Of a stretch of 64,000 nt of DNA, positions 35,963 to 45,141 are shown piece after piece (positions within the stretch are counted from its first letter, which is position 1; every line of letters starts with the position of its first letter). Origin of the DNA: Rhodoblastus acidophilus (GTDB lineage: Bacteria; Pseudomonadota; Alphaproteobacteria; Rhizobiales; Beijerinckiaceae); the NCBI RefSeq assembly GCF_025961575.1, contig NZ_JAOQNX010000004.1, positions 1 through 64,000 of the forward strand, in the 5' to 3' direction. Under the pieces are notes generated by a model, which was not told the origin of the DNA, made no database searches, and saw only the letters and a program-made list of their open reading frames with translations. Position numbers and translations under genes: made by a program.

Positions 35963-37744
35963 TCAGCGCATCTCGTCCGGCGCGTTCACACCGAGAATAG
36001 ACAATCCAGACGCCAGAACCTTCATTAACCCTGTCACAAGAGCAAGCCTGGCGCAGCTCAACTCTCGGCGATCTTGATTAACAAAGCGTAATTGTGGCTG
36101 ATCTTTGCCGCGATTCCAATGGGAATGGAACAATGACGCGACGTCGTGAAGGTAAAACGCGAGTCGATGGGGCTCGTGGGCGTTGGCGGCGGCTTCGATA
36201 ACGCGAGGATATTGCGCCAATAGTTTGATCAGCGCGCGCTCGCCCTCGTCCTCCAGCAAGGCGAGGTCGGCCTTTGCGAGAGCGCCGGGCGACAGGTCGA
36301 GATCGGGGAAGGCGACCAGCGCCTGACGCTGTACCGAATGGGCGCGGGCATGCGCATATTGCACATAGAAGACCGGATTGTCCTTGCTCTGCTCGATCAC
36401 CTTGGCGAGGTCGAAGTCGAGCGGGGCGTCATTCTTGCGCATCAGCATGATGAAGCGCACGGCGTCGACGCCGACTTCGTCGACGACCTCACGCAGCGTG
36501 ACGAAATCGCCCGAGCGCTTCGACATTTTGACGGGCTCGCCGTCGCGCATCAGCTTGACCATCTGGCAGAGCTTGACGTCGAGCGCGCATTTGCCGTCGG
36601 ACAAAGCATTGACCGCCGCGCTCATGCGCTTGACATAGCCGCCATGGTCGGCGCCCCAGACGTCGACGAGCACGTCATAGCCCGCCTCGATCTTTTTGCG
36701 ATGATAGGCGATGTCCGAGGCGAAATAGGTAAAGGTTCCGTCGGACTTTTTCAGCGCGCGATCGACGTCGTCGCCGAACTGGGTGGAGCGGAACAGGGTC
36801 TGTTCGCGATCCTCCCAATCCTCGGGAAGCTGCCCCTTTGGCGGAGGAAGTCTTCCCTCGTAGATCAAGCCCTTGGCGCGCAGTTCCTCAAGTGAGGCTT
36901 CAACATCGGACACGCCGTTGCGCTTCTCGTGCAGGCTGCGCTCGGAGAAGAAGATTTCGTGGGTGATGTTGAGCGCGGCGAGGTCGTCGCGGATCATGTC
37001 CATCATCGCGTCGATGGCGGCGTTGCGCACCAGCGGCAGCCATTCGGCCTCCGGCTTGTTTTTGAGCGCGCCGCCGTGCTGCGCGGCCAGCGCCGCGCCG
37101 ACCGGCTTGAGGTAATCGCCGGGGTAAAGGCCTTCGGGAATCGTCACGGTTTCGCCGAGCGCCTCGCGGTAGCGCAGGAAGGCGGAGCGGGCGAGCACGT
37201 CGACCTGGGCGCCGGCGTCGTTGATGTAATATTCGCGCGTCACCCGGGATCCCGCGAAATCGATCAGGCTCGCCAGGGCGTCGCCGAACACGGCGCCGCG
37301 TCCGTGGCCGACATGCATGGGTCCCGTGGGATTGGCGGAGACATATTCGACATTGACGTTGCGCGCCTGCGCCCGCCCGGCGGCGCCGCGACCAAAATCC
37401 TGACCCTGCGTGAGGATGGCGGCGAGCACGTCAGCGTAGACGCCGGGGGCGAGGCGGATGTTCAAAAATCCGGGGCCGGCGGTTTCCGCCTGTTCGACAT
37501 CGTCGAAATCATCGACCAAAGCGGCGGCGAGTTCGACCGCGAATTGGCGCGGATTGGGGAAGAACGCCTTGACGTCCTTGGCGAACACCATGGCGACATT
37601 GCAGGCGAGGTCGCCCATGCTGGCGTCGCGGGGCGGTTCGACGACAAAACGGCTGAAGTCCAGGTTCTGCGGCAGGCGGCCCTGCTCGCCCATGCTCTTG
37701 AGCAGATCGGAGATGCGGGCGTGAAAATCGGCGAAAATGTTCAT
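35963..37744 (-). CDS. argS: Arginyl-tRNA synthetase
   Basis: Encodes 593 residues from ATG 37744 ([20 protein letters not shown]). The frame is open another 46 codons upstream but the extra part is unlike the family. The class I signature HVGHGRG occurs in [36 protein letters not shown] is the KMSKS loop, and the C-terminal anticodon-binding domain is complete. It is the first gene of the argS-SPOR-nagZ set. Confidence 0.96.
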   Translation of the reverse strand: MNIFADFHARISDLLKSMGEQGRLPQNLDFSRFVVEPPRDASMGDLACNVAMVFAKDVKAFFPNPRQFAVELAAALVDDFDDVEQAETAGPGFLNIRLAPGVYADVLAAILTQGQDFGRGAAGRAQARNVNVEYVSANPTGPMHVGHGRGAVFGDALASLIDFAGSRVTREYYINDAGAQVDVLARSAFLRYREALGETVTIPEGLYPGDYLKPVGAALAAQHGGALKNKPEAEWLPLVRNAAIDAMMDMIRDDLAALNITHEIFFSERSLHEKRNGVSDVEASLEELRAKGLIYEGRLPPPKGQLPEDWEDREQTLFRSTQFGDDVDRALKKSDGTFTYFASDIAYHRKKIEAGYDVLVDVWGADHGGYVKRMSAAVNALSDGKCALDVKLCQMVKLMRDGEPVKMSKRSGDFVTLREVVDEVGVDAVRFIMLMRKNDAPLDFDLAKVIEQSKDNPVFYVQYAHARAHSVQRQALVAFPDLDLSPGALAKADLALLEDEGERALIKLLAQYPRVIEAAANAHEPHRLAFYLHDVASLFHSHWNRGKDQPQLRFVNQDRRELSCARLALVTGLMKVLASGLSILGVNAPDEMR

Positions 37745-37942
37745 GATGGTTCCGGCGGAGTCTGGCGCAGGGGTTAGGACAAAGTTTTCGCAGGCGCAAG
37801 TTTTTGCCGGCGCGCCGGGGTCGGGCGGCGGTTTGGCGTCGGCGGCGGCGATGGCTAACGCCTTGGTTTTGCCCGGGTTCACGATTACGTGAAGCCGGGT
37901 TCACCGATCCGAACCGCGCTGCGTCAGCGCCTGCGAGAGCCC

Positions 37943-38089
37943 ATGCCCGATTTTCAATCTCTGAGCCTGATCGTCGATCAGGCCACCTCGTTGCCGCCCC
38001 AACAGATCCTCGGGGCGGTGTTCGGCTCGTTCTGCCTCGGCCGGGCGCTCGGCGCCCTCCACAAGCTTTTGACCTCTGAAGAGCGTTAA
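37943..38089 (+). CDS. Possible small protein of unknown function
   Basis: A short frame of 48 codons from ATG 37943 (MPDFQSLSLIVDQATSLPPQ, then a hydrophobic stretch ending LHKLLTSEER). A longer version starts at 37889. It lies alone between the argS start and the methyltransferase 3' end. No family is recognised and the ribosome-binding site is weak (GCGAGAGCCC), so coding is uncertain. Confidence 0.3.
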   Translation: MPDFQSLSLIVDQATSLPPQQILGAVFGSFCLGRALGALHKLLTSEER

Positions 38090-38109
38090 AGCGCCGGCCG
38101 CGCGTCCGG

Positions 38110-38898
38110 TTATCCGGGCTTTACGGCGCTGAGCGCCGCCGAGCGGAACGAGAACCGGACGCCTTCGGGCGTCCAATGGGCGCCGCTGTCCATCGTGTCG
38201 CCGTCGACGCTGGCTTCGATGATCGCCAGCAGCCCCGCGCGATCGTCATTGAGCGGGAAGGATTTGGCGACGAAATCCGTCGCCAGATAGGAGACGTCGA
38301 AACGCTGCACCAGGGGCGCGCCGAGGCCGGAGGCTTCGAACAGGCCGCGCAGATAGGGCAGAGTCCAGTAGCCGACGGTCGAGGGATCGCGGATGCGATC
38401 CATGGCGTTCAGCGCCGCGGCCTTTTGCGGATCGTCGGAGGCGAAGGCGTCGCACAGGACGATGCGGGCGCCGGGCGCGGCGATCCGGACCATTTCGGCG
38501 AAGGCGGCGGCCGGCGTCTCCAGATGGTGGAAGGCGAACCGGCAGGTCACCACATCGAAGCAATTGTCGGCGAACGGGGTCCGATAGATGTCGCCGGCGC
38601 GCCAGTCCACATTGGCGAGGCCTTCGCGGGCGGCGAGGTCGCGCGCCTTCTCCAGCATGGCCGCGGTGGCGTCGAGCCCGGTGACGTGACGCGCGCGCTT
38701 GGCCAGGGCGCAGGCCACGGAGCCGGGGCCGCAGGCGAGGTCGATGGCGCGGTCGCCGGGTTGGGGGCGGGCGGCCTCGACCACGAGGGCGACCACGTCG
38801 TCGGCGTGGAGTTCCTGGGCCCGAGCGAATCCGGTGGCCTGGCGGGTGAATTGGTCCTGGATCGCGCGGTCGTGCGCGTCTGCAACTTCAGAAGTCAT
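38110..38898 (-). CDS. Class I SAM-dependent methyltransferase
   Basis: Encodes 262 residues of the UbiE/Methyltransf_11 type. Motif I is AIDLACGPGSVACAL, an acidic residue follows in VTGLDATAAML, and the post-motif DVVTCRFAFHHLETP is present. The substrate is unknown; relatives methylate small molecules such as quinones. The upstream region has a short open frame overlapping a hairpin (38925-38988), which may regulate it. Only GGAAA lies before the start codon. Confidence 0.85.
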   Translation of the reverse strand: MTSEVADAHDRAIQDQFTRQATGFARAQELHADDVVALVVEAARPQPGDRAIDLACGPGSVACALAKRARHVTGLDATAAMLEKARDLAAREGLANVDWRAGDIYRTPFADNCFDVVTCRFAFHHLETPAAAFAEMVRIAAPGARIVLCDAFASDDPQKAAALNAMDRIRDPSTVGYWTLPYLRGLFEASGLGAPLVQRFDVSYLATDFVAKSFPLNDDRAGLLAIIEASVDGDTMDSGAHWTPEGVRFSFRSAALSAVKPG

Positions 38899-38924
38899 GG
38901 GGTTTCCGATCGCGAAAAGAAATG

Positions 38925-38988
38925 GCTGCGCACCGGCCTCCGTAGAGACCGGTCAGATAAGTCGCAGCGTTTCGCGGATCGTGATCAT
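38925..38988 (-). promoter_or_regulatory. Candidate leader: 11-codon open frame overlapping a hairpin
   Basis: On the minus strand, 38988-38953 encodes MITIRETLRLI and then TGA. The outer stem GCTGCG (38968-38963) pairs with CGCAGC (38930-38925), and its 5' arm lies inside the open frame. An inner stem ACCGG/CCGGT (38953-38949 with 38936-38932) continues with CTC/GAG. The arrangement resembles a translation-sensing attenuator before the methyltransferase start at 38898. The open frame has no strong ribosome-binding site, and I do not recognise a known riboswitch. Confidence 0.4.
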
Positions 38989-39009
38989 GCGCCAAGGCTA
39001 AGGGGGAGA

Positions 39010-39693
39010 GCAGCCCCTGTCAACGCGCGGAATTTTTCACGCGGCGCCCGGAGGGGCCGGGATGGCAGGGGTCCACAAATGTTATGGCCCCGTCGCCTGG
39101 GGCGATCGGGGCCTCAAAAGTCGCACTTTGGCGCTTTCCGATAAAAATCAGAATGTCATGCGGTATGCACCCGCGATTTGACGGAGATGGGATAACTGAT
39201 CTGCTTCTCCTTCGGTTAGCGGCACATCCAAGACGCGCGGAAGATTTGCGCACGTCGGCGGAAGTCGTCACTGCTGCGGTGGAGTCATGCTCCTCGTCCG
39301 TATTTTCCGGGCGCTCGCTGCGGCCCAGAGTTTTGGGTCAGAAGGCGTGTATTCTGTAAGGTTTTGTGGCGGTGTGAGCCTGGAACCTATACTTGCAGGG
39401 AAAAGATCAGTTTATTGCGCGCCTCGCGGGTTCGTAGCCCTGGGCGGTGGCTTCGTCTTGAAAGCGGCTTCGCACGTCTTTCAATCGATGCTGCAATACA
39501 TGAATACTGCCACGTTTTTTGGAGTCGTCAACTGGAATTTTTTAGACGCGCCAGTCTTTTGGGCCCTTGAAAAGTGTACGGGCGTTAACCCGTGCGGAGG
39601 CCGGCCGTGACGCCGGCGCCGTCACAACCGTTGAATTGCAGGACAGGCAAAGCTTCGGCACAATGGGCTGTCCTTTGGTCATGGGGGAAGGCC
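39010..39693. other. Stretch without supported gene
   Basis: About 680 bases between the methyltransferase leader and the Cys-rich protein gene. Several open frames exist on the + strand (for example 39287-39610), but none resembles a protein family or has a good ribosome-binding site. The base composition from about 39280 to 39590 is visibly more AT-rich than the surroundings, which fits decayed or acquired sequence. Confidence 0.5.
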
Positions 39694-39939
39694 ATGGCGC
39701 CGGTTTCATCGCCCCTTCGATTCGTGTCCGTCTTTTTGTGCCTTTTCGCCACGGCGGCGCTCGCCTGTTCCGGTTGCGGCTGCCGAGGCGGTCCCGGATA
39801 TCGCGGGCCGGACGGGCGGTGCGTCGGCTTCGCCAATATGGCGCGTGTGTGCGGCGATCCTCCCGAGACAAGGTGTGTCAGGGAAGCCGCGCCGAAGGTC
39901 CAGAGCATTTTCGAGCGAAGTGGATGCCGGTTCGTGTGA
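39694..39939 (+). CDS. Small secreted Cys/Gly-rich protein
   Basis: Encodes 81 residues from ATG 39694, with GGGGGAAGG upstream. A signal peptide (LRFVSVFLCLFATAALA) is followed by a short cysteine-rich mature part: CSGCGCRGGPGYRGPDGRCV, then VCGDPPETRCV. The last residues, from about 71 (SIFERSGCRFV), are encoded by a family C repeat that begins at 39904, so the natural C-terminus has been replaced. A frameshifted relative of the same motif lies at 40006-40145. Similar small proteins of unknown function are found in Hyphomicrobiales. Confidence 0.6.
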   Translation: MAPVSSPLRFVSVFLCLFATAALACSGCGCRGGPGYRGPDGRCVGFANMARVCGDPPETRCVREAAPKVQSIFERSGCRFV

Positions 39940-40004
39940 AGAAAATGCGTCAAACCGAAGCGTTAGATCGTGTTCGGTGAACGGGAGTTCACCGAACGCG
40001 AGCT
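39904..40004 (+). repeat. Family C repeat between two related Cys-rich sequences
   Basis: It starts AGCATTTTCGAGCGAAGTGG and ends with the hairpin GTTCGGTGAAC..GTTCACCGAAC (about 39972-39998). It is the same element as at 26154-26254. It supplies the stop codon of the gene at 39694 and separates it from the partial paralogue downstream. Confidence 0.85.
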
Positions 40005-40005
40005 C

Positions 40006-40145
40006 GCCGGAATGCCGGGGATGCGGCTGCAAAGGCGGCCCAGGCTACCGCAACCCTGACACGGGCCAATGCGTCGGCTGGCGGGGCCTTGCGTTCAACA
40101 TGCGGCGATCCGCCAACCCTGCGCTGCGCTCTTGAACTGCGATGA
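40006..40145 (+). pseudogene. Truncated, frameshifted paralogue of the Cys-rich protein
   Basis: The sequence translates as CRGCGCKGGPGYRNPDTGQC followed by VGW, closely matching CGCRGGPGYRGPDGRCVG of the gene at 39694. The match then moves to another frame from about 40098, giving TCGDPPTLRCALELR before TGA 40143-40145, which parallels VCGDPPETRCV. No signal peptide remains, because the family C repeat abuts the start of the similarity. Two lesions therefore mark it as a decayed tandem copy. Confidence 0.6.
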
Positions 40146-40248
40146 CCAAGCGGTTGCGTTGATGTGCGCTGGTTTAAGGCGCTAATGTCGTCACGACATC
40201 GCTGGAAAGGATTTTTCGTCGTTTCAACGAGGCTAAGCCGTTGAAAGA

Positions 40249-40322
40249 TGGAGGCCTCGGAGGGAATCGAACCCCCGTACAAGGATTTGCAGTCCTCTGC
40301 GTAGCCACTCCGCCACGAGGCC
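40249..40322 (-). tRNA. tRNA-Cys (GCA)
   Basis: The minus-strand sequence starts GGCCTCGTGGCGGAGTGGCT and ends GAGGCCTCCA with an encoded CCA. The acceptor stem GGCCTCG/CGAGGCC is perfect and the T loop GGTTCGATTCC is canonical. The anticodon GCA (complement of 40288-40290) lies in the loop GACTGCAAATC. The length is 74 bases. It is divergent from tRNA-Asn, with 169 bases between them in which I see no gene. Confidence 0.96.
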
Positions 40323-40491
40323 GCCGGGCGCGTTCGCGCCGGACGTTGCAACGCCTATAACAGCACTCCCACCCCGGCCGCAAGAGGCGTCGCGCATTCG
40401 CAAAACTTTCTCCTCCCGGTCGTCAAAAATTTGTTTTGGGGGTTTTCAATCCGATATCGCGCTGCTATACGCCCCTCACCGCGCAACGTGA

Positions 40492-40567
40492 TCCCTGATA
40501 GCTCAGCCGGTAGAGCAAGCGACTGTTAATCGCTGGGTCGCAGGTTCGAGTCCTGCTCAGGGAGCCA
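40492..40567 (+). tRNA. tRNA-Asn (GTT)
   Basis: It starts TCCCTGATAGCTCAGCCGGT and ends TCAGGGAGCCA, 76 bases with an encoded CCA. The acceptor stem TCCCTGA/TCAGGGA is perfect. The anticodon loop contains CTGTTAA, giving anticodon GTT for asparagine. D-loop and T-loop (GGTTCGAGTCC) are canonical. Confidence 0.97.
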
Positions 40568-40649
40568 CCTTCACACAATAGATCGATCCGACGCCGCCCC
40601 GCGATGGCGCGCATCTTGCTAATTTCTGGGCGTCCGTTCAGGGAATTCC

Positions 40650-41549
40650 ATGACCTTCGAAAATGTTTTCGGCGCGCCGCCGCCGGAACTCGCGCCCCTC
40701 TCCGACAATGCTCGACAGTTCTCGCCGCTCTCGCCCGGCGCTGGGCGGTTGGAAGAGGCGTCGGGCCTCGACAATCTCGCCATGCTCGCGCCGCCCGGCG
40801 CCATCGAGCGCCGCGCCGCGCTTGCGCTCGCCTTGCGAGCGCTGAAACCCGGCGCGCCGCTGCTGGCGCTCGCGCCCAAGGACAAGGGCGGCGGACGGCT
40901 GGCCAAGGATTTGTCCGATCTCGGCTGCGCCTGTTCCGAATCCGCCAAGCGCCATCACCGAATCTGTCTCACGCAGGGGGGCGGCGATCCGCAGGCGATC
41001 GAGGCCGCGATTCAAGCGGGGGCGCCGCGCCTGTCCGAATCTTTGGGGTTGTGGACCCAACCCGGCGTTTTTTCCTGGGACCGAATCGATCCCGGAACGG
41101 CGCTGCTGGCCGAACATCTGCCGGATTTTTCCGGGCGCGGCGCGGATTTGGGCTGCGGGCTCGGCATGCTGGCGCATCGAATCCTGGGCTCGGCGCGGGT
41201 GAAATCGCTGCTGATGGTCGATGTCGACCGGCGCGCCGTCGATCTGTGCGCCCGCAATGTTTCGGATTCGCGGGTGAAACTGGTGTGGGAGGATGTGCGG
41301 CGGGCGCCCAAACCGGAGCCGCTCGATTTTGTCGTCATGAATCCGCCGTTCCATGACGCGGGCCGCGAAAACAAGGGGCTCGGCATCGCCTTCATCCAGC
41401 GCGCCGCCGAATTCTTGCGGCCGGGCGGCGTGTGCTGGCTGGTCGCCAACCGGCATCTGCCCTATGAGGCGGCGCTGGAGGAAAAATTCCGCTCGATCGC
41501 GCCGGTCGCCGAAGCCTCCGGGTTCAAGGTGATCGAGGCGGTGAAGTGA
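40650..41549 (+). CDS. RsmC-like class I methyltransferase
   Basis: Encodes 299 residues. A weaker N-terminal domain is followed by a C-terminal methyltransferase domain: motif I ADLGCGLGMLAHRILGS, VDVDRRAVDLCARN, and the NPPF signature in FVVMNPPFHD typical of base N-methyltransferases. The layout matches RsmC/RlmG enzymes that methylate guanine in ribosomal RNA. The exact site is not certain. The 3' end overlaps the pseudouridine synthase gene by 4 bases, suggesting a small RNA-modification operon. Confidence 0.88.
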   Translation: MTFENVFGAPPPELAPLSDNARQFSPLSPGAGRLEEASGLDNLAMLAPPGAIERRAALALALRALKPGAPLLALAPKDKGGGRLAKDLSDLGCACSESAKRHHRICLTQGGGDPQAIEAAIQAGAPRLSESLGLWTQPGVFSWDRIDPGTALLAEHLPDFSGRGADLGCGLGMLAHRILGSARVKSLLMVDVDRRAVDLCARNVSDSRVKLVWEDVRRAPKPEPLDFVVMNPPFHDAGRENKGLGIAFIQRAAEFLRPGGVCWLVANRHLPYEAALEEKFRSIAPVAEASGFKVIEAVK

Positions 41550-42271
41550 AGCCGGTCCGGCTCGACCGCTTCCTGGGCAATCTCGGCTATGGCTCGCGGC
41601 GCGAGATCGCGATTCTCGCGCGCCAGGGCCGAATCCGGCTTGGCGACAAAATTTTGCGCGAAGCGGACGCCAAGATCGGCCTGGAGGAGGCCACCGCGCT
41701 GTTGGTCGACCGCGAACCCATCGACCCGCTGCCCGGTTTTGTCGTGATGATGCACAAGCCGGTCGGCGTCACCTGTTCGCACAAGGAGGCGGGGCCGCTG
41801 GTGTTCTCGCTGCTGCCGGAGCGCTGGCGGCGCCGCGACCCCGCGGTTTCGACCGTCGGCCGGCTCGACAAGGAAACGTCGGGGCTGCTGCTACTGACCG
41901 ATAATGGCGCGCTGCTGCACAAAATCATCTCGCCGAAGGCGGAGATCGCCAAAACCTATCGCGTCACGCTCGCCCGCGACCTGCGCGGCGACGAGGCGAC
42001 GATTTTCGAATCGGGCGCCTTGATGCTGGAGAGCGAGGACAAGCCGCTGCTGCCGGCGAAGCTCGAGGTTTTGGGGCCGCGCGAGGTTTTGGTCACCATT
42101 GTCGAAGGGCGCTACCATCAGGTGCGCCGCATGTTCGCGGCGGTCGGCAATCACGTCGAGGGTTTGTGTCGCCTGCGAATCGGCGGGTTGAGCTTGCCGG
42201 CGGATTTGGCCCCCGGCGAATGGTCCGTGCTGTCGGTCGCCCAGGTCGAGCTTGTGTTTTCGGTCACGTAA
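41546..42271 (+). CDS. RsuA-family pseudouridine synthase
   Basis: Encodes 241 residues. An N-terminal S4 RNA-binding domain (RLDRFLGNLGYGSRREIAIL) precedes the catalytic domain with HKPVGVTCSHK and VGRLDKETSGLLLLT, which contains the catalytic Asp. Similar enzymes make pseudouridine 516 in 16S rRNA (RsuA) or sites in 23S rRNA (RluB/E/F). The single S4 domain and length favour RsuA. It overlaps the upstream methyltransferase gene by 4 bases. Confidence 0.9.
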   Translation: MKPVRLDRFLGNLGYGSRREIAILARQGRIRLGDKILREADAKIGLEEATALLVDREPIDPLPGFVVMMHKPVGVTCSHKEAGPLVFSLLPERWRRRDPAVSTVGRLDKETSGLLLLTDNGALLHKIISPKAEIAKTYRVTLARDLRGDEATIFESGALMLESEDKPLLPAKLEVLGPREVLVTIVEGRYHQVRRMFAAVGNHVEGLCRLRIGGLSLPADLAPGEWSVLSVAQVELVFSVT

Positions 42272-42281
42272 GGCGGAACGA

Positions 42282-42334
42282 ACCCCTCATCCGGCGCGCT
42301 TGCGCGCGCCACCTTCTCCCGCAAGGGGAGAAGG
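42282..42334 (+). repeat. Family B repeat, half copy
   Basis: ACCCCTCATCCGGCGCGCTT followed by a CGCGC hairpin and CACCTTCTCCCGCAAGGGGA, ending GAAGG. This is the right half of the full family B unit. It lies between convergent genes (pseudouridine synthase and RNase R) and its terminal hairpin CCTTCTCC..GGAGAAGG could serve both as terminator. Confidence 0.8.
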
Positions 42335-42366
42335 ACAGCACGCCTGCGGGTTGCGACAAAACCTAA

Positions 42367-44652
42367 CTATTTGCGTCGCCGGCTTTTGGGCGCTGGTGGC
42401 CGCTTGCCCTTTTTCACCGAGAGGGCGCGGCCTTTCTGGCCCTTGCCGTGGCTGAGCATTTCGAAGCGCAAGGCGCCGGCGAAGGGCGCGGCTTCGACCA
42501 GTTTGACTTCGACCGCATCGCCCAATTGAAACGTTTCGCCGGTGCGCGAGCCCACCAGCGCGTGGGCCGCCTCCTCGAAATGGAAATAGTCATTGCCGAG
42601 CGTGGCGGCGGGCACAAAACCGTCGGCGCCGGTGTCGTCCAGCTTCACAAAAAGGCCGGCGCGCGTGACGCCGGCGATTCGGCCGGCAAAACTCGCGCCG
42701 ATCTGCTCGGCCAGATAGGTGGCGATCAGGCGGTCGGTGGTTTCGCGTTCCGCCGCCATGGCGCGGCGTTCGCTCGCCGAGATTTTGGCGGCGATTTCCG
42801 CCAGATGTTCGCGGCCCATTTCCGGCAGGCCGCCCGGTCCGAGGTCGAGGGCGCGCACCAGGGCGCGATGGACGATCAGGTCGGCGTAGCGGCGGATCGG
42901 CGAGGTGAAATGGGCGTAGCGGCGCAGGTGCAGGCCGAAATGCCCGTAGTTTTCCGCGACATATTCGGCTTGCGCCTGGGTGCGCAGCACGATTTCGTTG
43001 ACGACGTTCTCGTGCTCTGTGCCGCGCACCCGCGAAAGAATGTCGTTGAACTGTTTGGGTTTGAGCACCTGACCCTTGGCGAGCTTGATGCCGATCGTCG
43101 CCAGGAATTCTGACAAAGCGCTCAGTTTTTCGACCGAGGGCTCGTCATGGGCGCGGTAGATCAGGTGGGATTTTTGCGCTTCCAGCGTCTCGGCGGCGGC
43201 GACATTGGCGAGGATCATGAATTCCTCGATCAGCTTGTGCGCGTCGAGGCGGGGCGGCACGAAGACGCGGTCCACCGTTCCGTCGGGGTTGAGCAGGATT
43301 TTGCGCTCGGGCAGGTCGAGATCGAGCGGCGAGCGTTTTTCCCGCGACAATTTTGCCGCGGCATAGGCGCGCCAGAGCGGTTTCAGTGCGCTTTCGAGCA
43401 GCGGGCGGGTGGCGTCGTCGGGGCGCCCGTCTATGGCGTCTTGCGCCTGTTGGTACGACAGTTTGGCCGCCGAACGCATCATCACGCGATGAAAGGTGTG
43501 GTCGAGCTTGTGGCCGTCCTTGCCGAGGCGCATGCGGCAGGCGAGCGCCGGCCGGTCCTCGCCCTGGCGCAGGCTGCACAGGTCGTTGGAGATTCGCTCC
43601 GGCAGCATCGGCACGACGCGGTCGGGGAAATAGACGCTGTTGCCGCGATCGAGCGCCTCGCGGTCGAGCGGAGCGCCGGGGCGCACGTAATAACTCACAT
43701 CCGCGATGGCGACCGTGACGACAAAACCTTCTGGGTTGTCGGGGGCGTCGTCGGGTTGCGCGAACACCGCGTCGTCGTGGTCCTTGGCGTCGGGCGGATC
43801 GATGGTGAGGAGCGGCAGCGAGCGCCAGTCTTCTCGGGCAAAACCTTCGGCCTGCATGCGGGCGGGTTTTGCTTGTTCTGCGGCTTCCAGCGTCTCCGGG
43901 CGAAACAGATCTGGGATGCCGTGGGTGTTGATGGCGATCAGGCTGATCGCCTTTTCGCTGTTCATCGAGCCCAGGCGCTCGCGCACCCGCGCCTGCGGCA
44001 GACCCAGGCGCGCGCGCGAAAGCGTCTCGACGGAGACCAGGTCGCCGTCGCGGGCCTCGCCGCGGTCGGCTTCGGTGACGAACAATTCGCGGTCGCGCTG
44101 CTTCTTGTCCACCGGGACGATGCGGCCGCCGCGGGAGCGCGGGTCCTCGCGGAAGACGCCCAAAATGCGTTTTTGCGCGCGCGACAGCAGTTTTATGACG
44201 CGTCCGATATAGGCGGGGCCGCCGGTCTCGCGATGCGGGGCCACTTTCACCAGCGCCCGGTCGCCGACGCCCGGGGCGGGGGCAGGGTTTTTGGTCGAGC
44301 GGCGGGGCAGGGTGACCAGAATTTTGGGCGCGACGCCCAGTTCTTCGTCCCATTCGGCGGGCGTGGCGATCAGCTCGCCGTCGCGGTCTCGCGAAAGGAT
44401 GTCGCACAGGACGACGGCGGGCAGTTCGCCCTTTTTCGAAAGGCCGGCGCGGGATTTCGTCACCGCGCCCTCGATTTCCAGCTCCTTCAGCAGCGCTTTC
44501 AGCTTGATCTTCGCTTCGCCGCCCTTGATGCCGAAGGCGCGCGCGATCTCGCGCTTTTCGATTTTTCGCGGCCCGCCCTCGGCGGCGGCGTGTTCGCGGG
44601 CGATGAAGGCGAGAATCTCGTCTCGGCTGGGAAAAGGCGCAGGTTGCTTCAC
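42367..44652 (-). CDS. rnr: Ribonuclease R
   Basis: Encodes 761 residues. RNase R is a processive 3'-5' exonuclease able to degrade structured RNA. An N-terminal winged-helix segment, cold-shock domains, the RNB domain with LTIDPPDAKDHDDAVFAQPD (catalytic aspartates), and the C-terminal S1 domain (GASFAGRIAGVTRAGLFVKL) are in order. The Lys/Arg-rich tail is typical. It is convergent with the rRNA-modification genes. Confidence 0.95.
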   Translation of the reverse strand: MKQPAPFPSRDEILAFIAREHAAAEGGPRKIEKREIARAFGIKGGEAKIKLKALLKELEIEGAVTKSRAGLSKKGELPAVVLCDILSRDRDGELIATPAEWDEELGVAPKILVTLPRRSTKNPAPAPGVGDRALVKVAPHRETGGPAYIGRVIKLLSRAQKRILGVFREDPRSRGGRIVPVDKKQRDRELFVTEADRGEARDGDLVSVETLSRARLGLPQARVRERLGSMNSEKAISLIAINTHGIPDLFRPETLEAAEQAKPARMQAEGFAREDWRSLPLLTIDPPDAKDHDDAVFAQPDDAPDNPEGFVVTVAIADVSYYVRPGAPLDREALDRGNSVYFPDRVVPMLPERISNDLCSLRQGEDRPALACRMRLGKDGHKLDHTFHRVMMRSAAKLSYQQAQDAIDGRPDDATRPLLESALKPLWRAYAAAKLSREKRSPLDLDLPERKILLNPDGTVDRVFVPPRLDAHKLIEEFMILANVAAAETLEAQKSHLIYRAHDEPSVEKLSALSEFLATIGIKLAKGQVLKPKQFNDILSRVRGTEHENVVNEIVLRTQAQAEYVAENYGHFGLHLRRYAHFTSPIRRYADLIVHRALVRALDLGPGGLPEMGREHLAEIAAKISASERRAMAAERETTDRLIATYLAEQIGASFAGRIAGVTRAGLFVKLDDTGADGFVPAATLGNDYFHFEEAAHALVGSRTGETFQLGDAVEVKLVEAAPFAGALRFEMLSHGKGQKGRALSVKKGKRPPAPKSRRRK

Positions 44653-44866
44653 GCCGTCAACATAGGGGCGGGCGGGCGCGACAAAAAGGGAAAATCGTCA
44701 ACGCCGGCAAAATAGCCGCGCTGTATGTGACGCTTCGGGACTGCGGCGCGCGCGCAACAGGACGGGGATATCGAAGGAGGCGCGCTTGCGGGCGATTGCC
44801 TGGCGGGGGGAATGCCGCCATCCTTGGCCTCGGAATCCCATAAATGAATGATTCGTCGGAGGAAAG

Positions 44867-45127
44867 ATGAAAGCCCTGGCCCTTGCGGCTTGGACGTCGG
44901 CCGCGCTTGCGCTGACGACGCCCGCCTTTGCTGACTATCGTGGAACCGCCGAGGCGCAGCAGGCCTGCACGCCGGACGTTTTTCGCCTGTGCAGCCAGTT
45001 CATTCCGGATTCCGGCCAGATCACCGCCTGCCTGGCGCGACAGAAGTCGCATTTGAGCCCCGCCTGTCACCAGGTCTTTGGCGGCGCGCGGCGGCGCGGC
45101 CACGGCCAGCGCTTCGCCAACGGGTAA
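44867..45127 (+). CDS. Small exported Cys-rich repeat protein
   Basis: Encodes 86 residues. A signal peptide (MKALALAAWTSAALALTTPA, FA) is followed by one cysteine-rich (GLG1-type) repeat: four cysteines in ACTPDVFRLC, TACLARQ and SPACHQVF. Such single-repeat proteins are frequent in Hyphomicrobiales; the function is unknown. GTCGGAGGAAAG is a strong ribosome-binding site. It is divergent from rnr, with a 214-base gap. Confidence 0.75.
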   Translation: MKALALAAWTSAALALTTPAFADYRGTAEAQQACTPDVFRLCSQFIPDSGQITACLARQKSHLSPACHQVFGGARRRGHGQRFANG

Positions 45128-45141
45128 CTGGATTGGGGCTG

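Noticed and set aside
37745-37882. 46-codon N-terminal extension of argS.
   Set aside because: It is Pro/Ala-rich and unlike arginyl-tRNA synthetases, whereas [15 protein letters not shown] at 37744 fits the family start.
38899-39010. Known SAM or SAH riboswitch before the methyltransferase.
   Set aside because: The hairpin lacks the conserved cores of these riboswitch classes as I know them. I kept it only as an unassigned leader candidate.
39287-39610. Open frame of 107 codons in the gap before the Cys-rich gene.
   Set aside because: No good ribosome-binding site, no similarity to any family, and overlapping frames of similar length; not supported as a gene.
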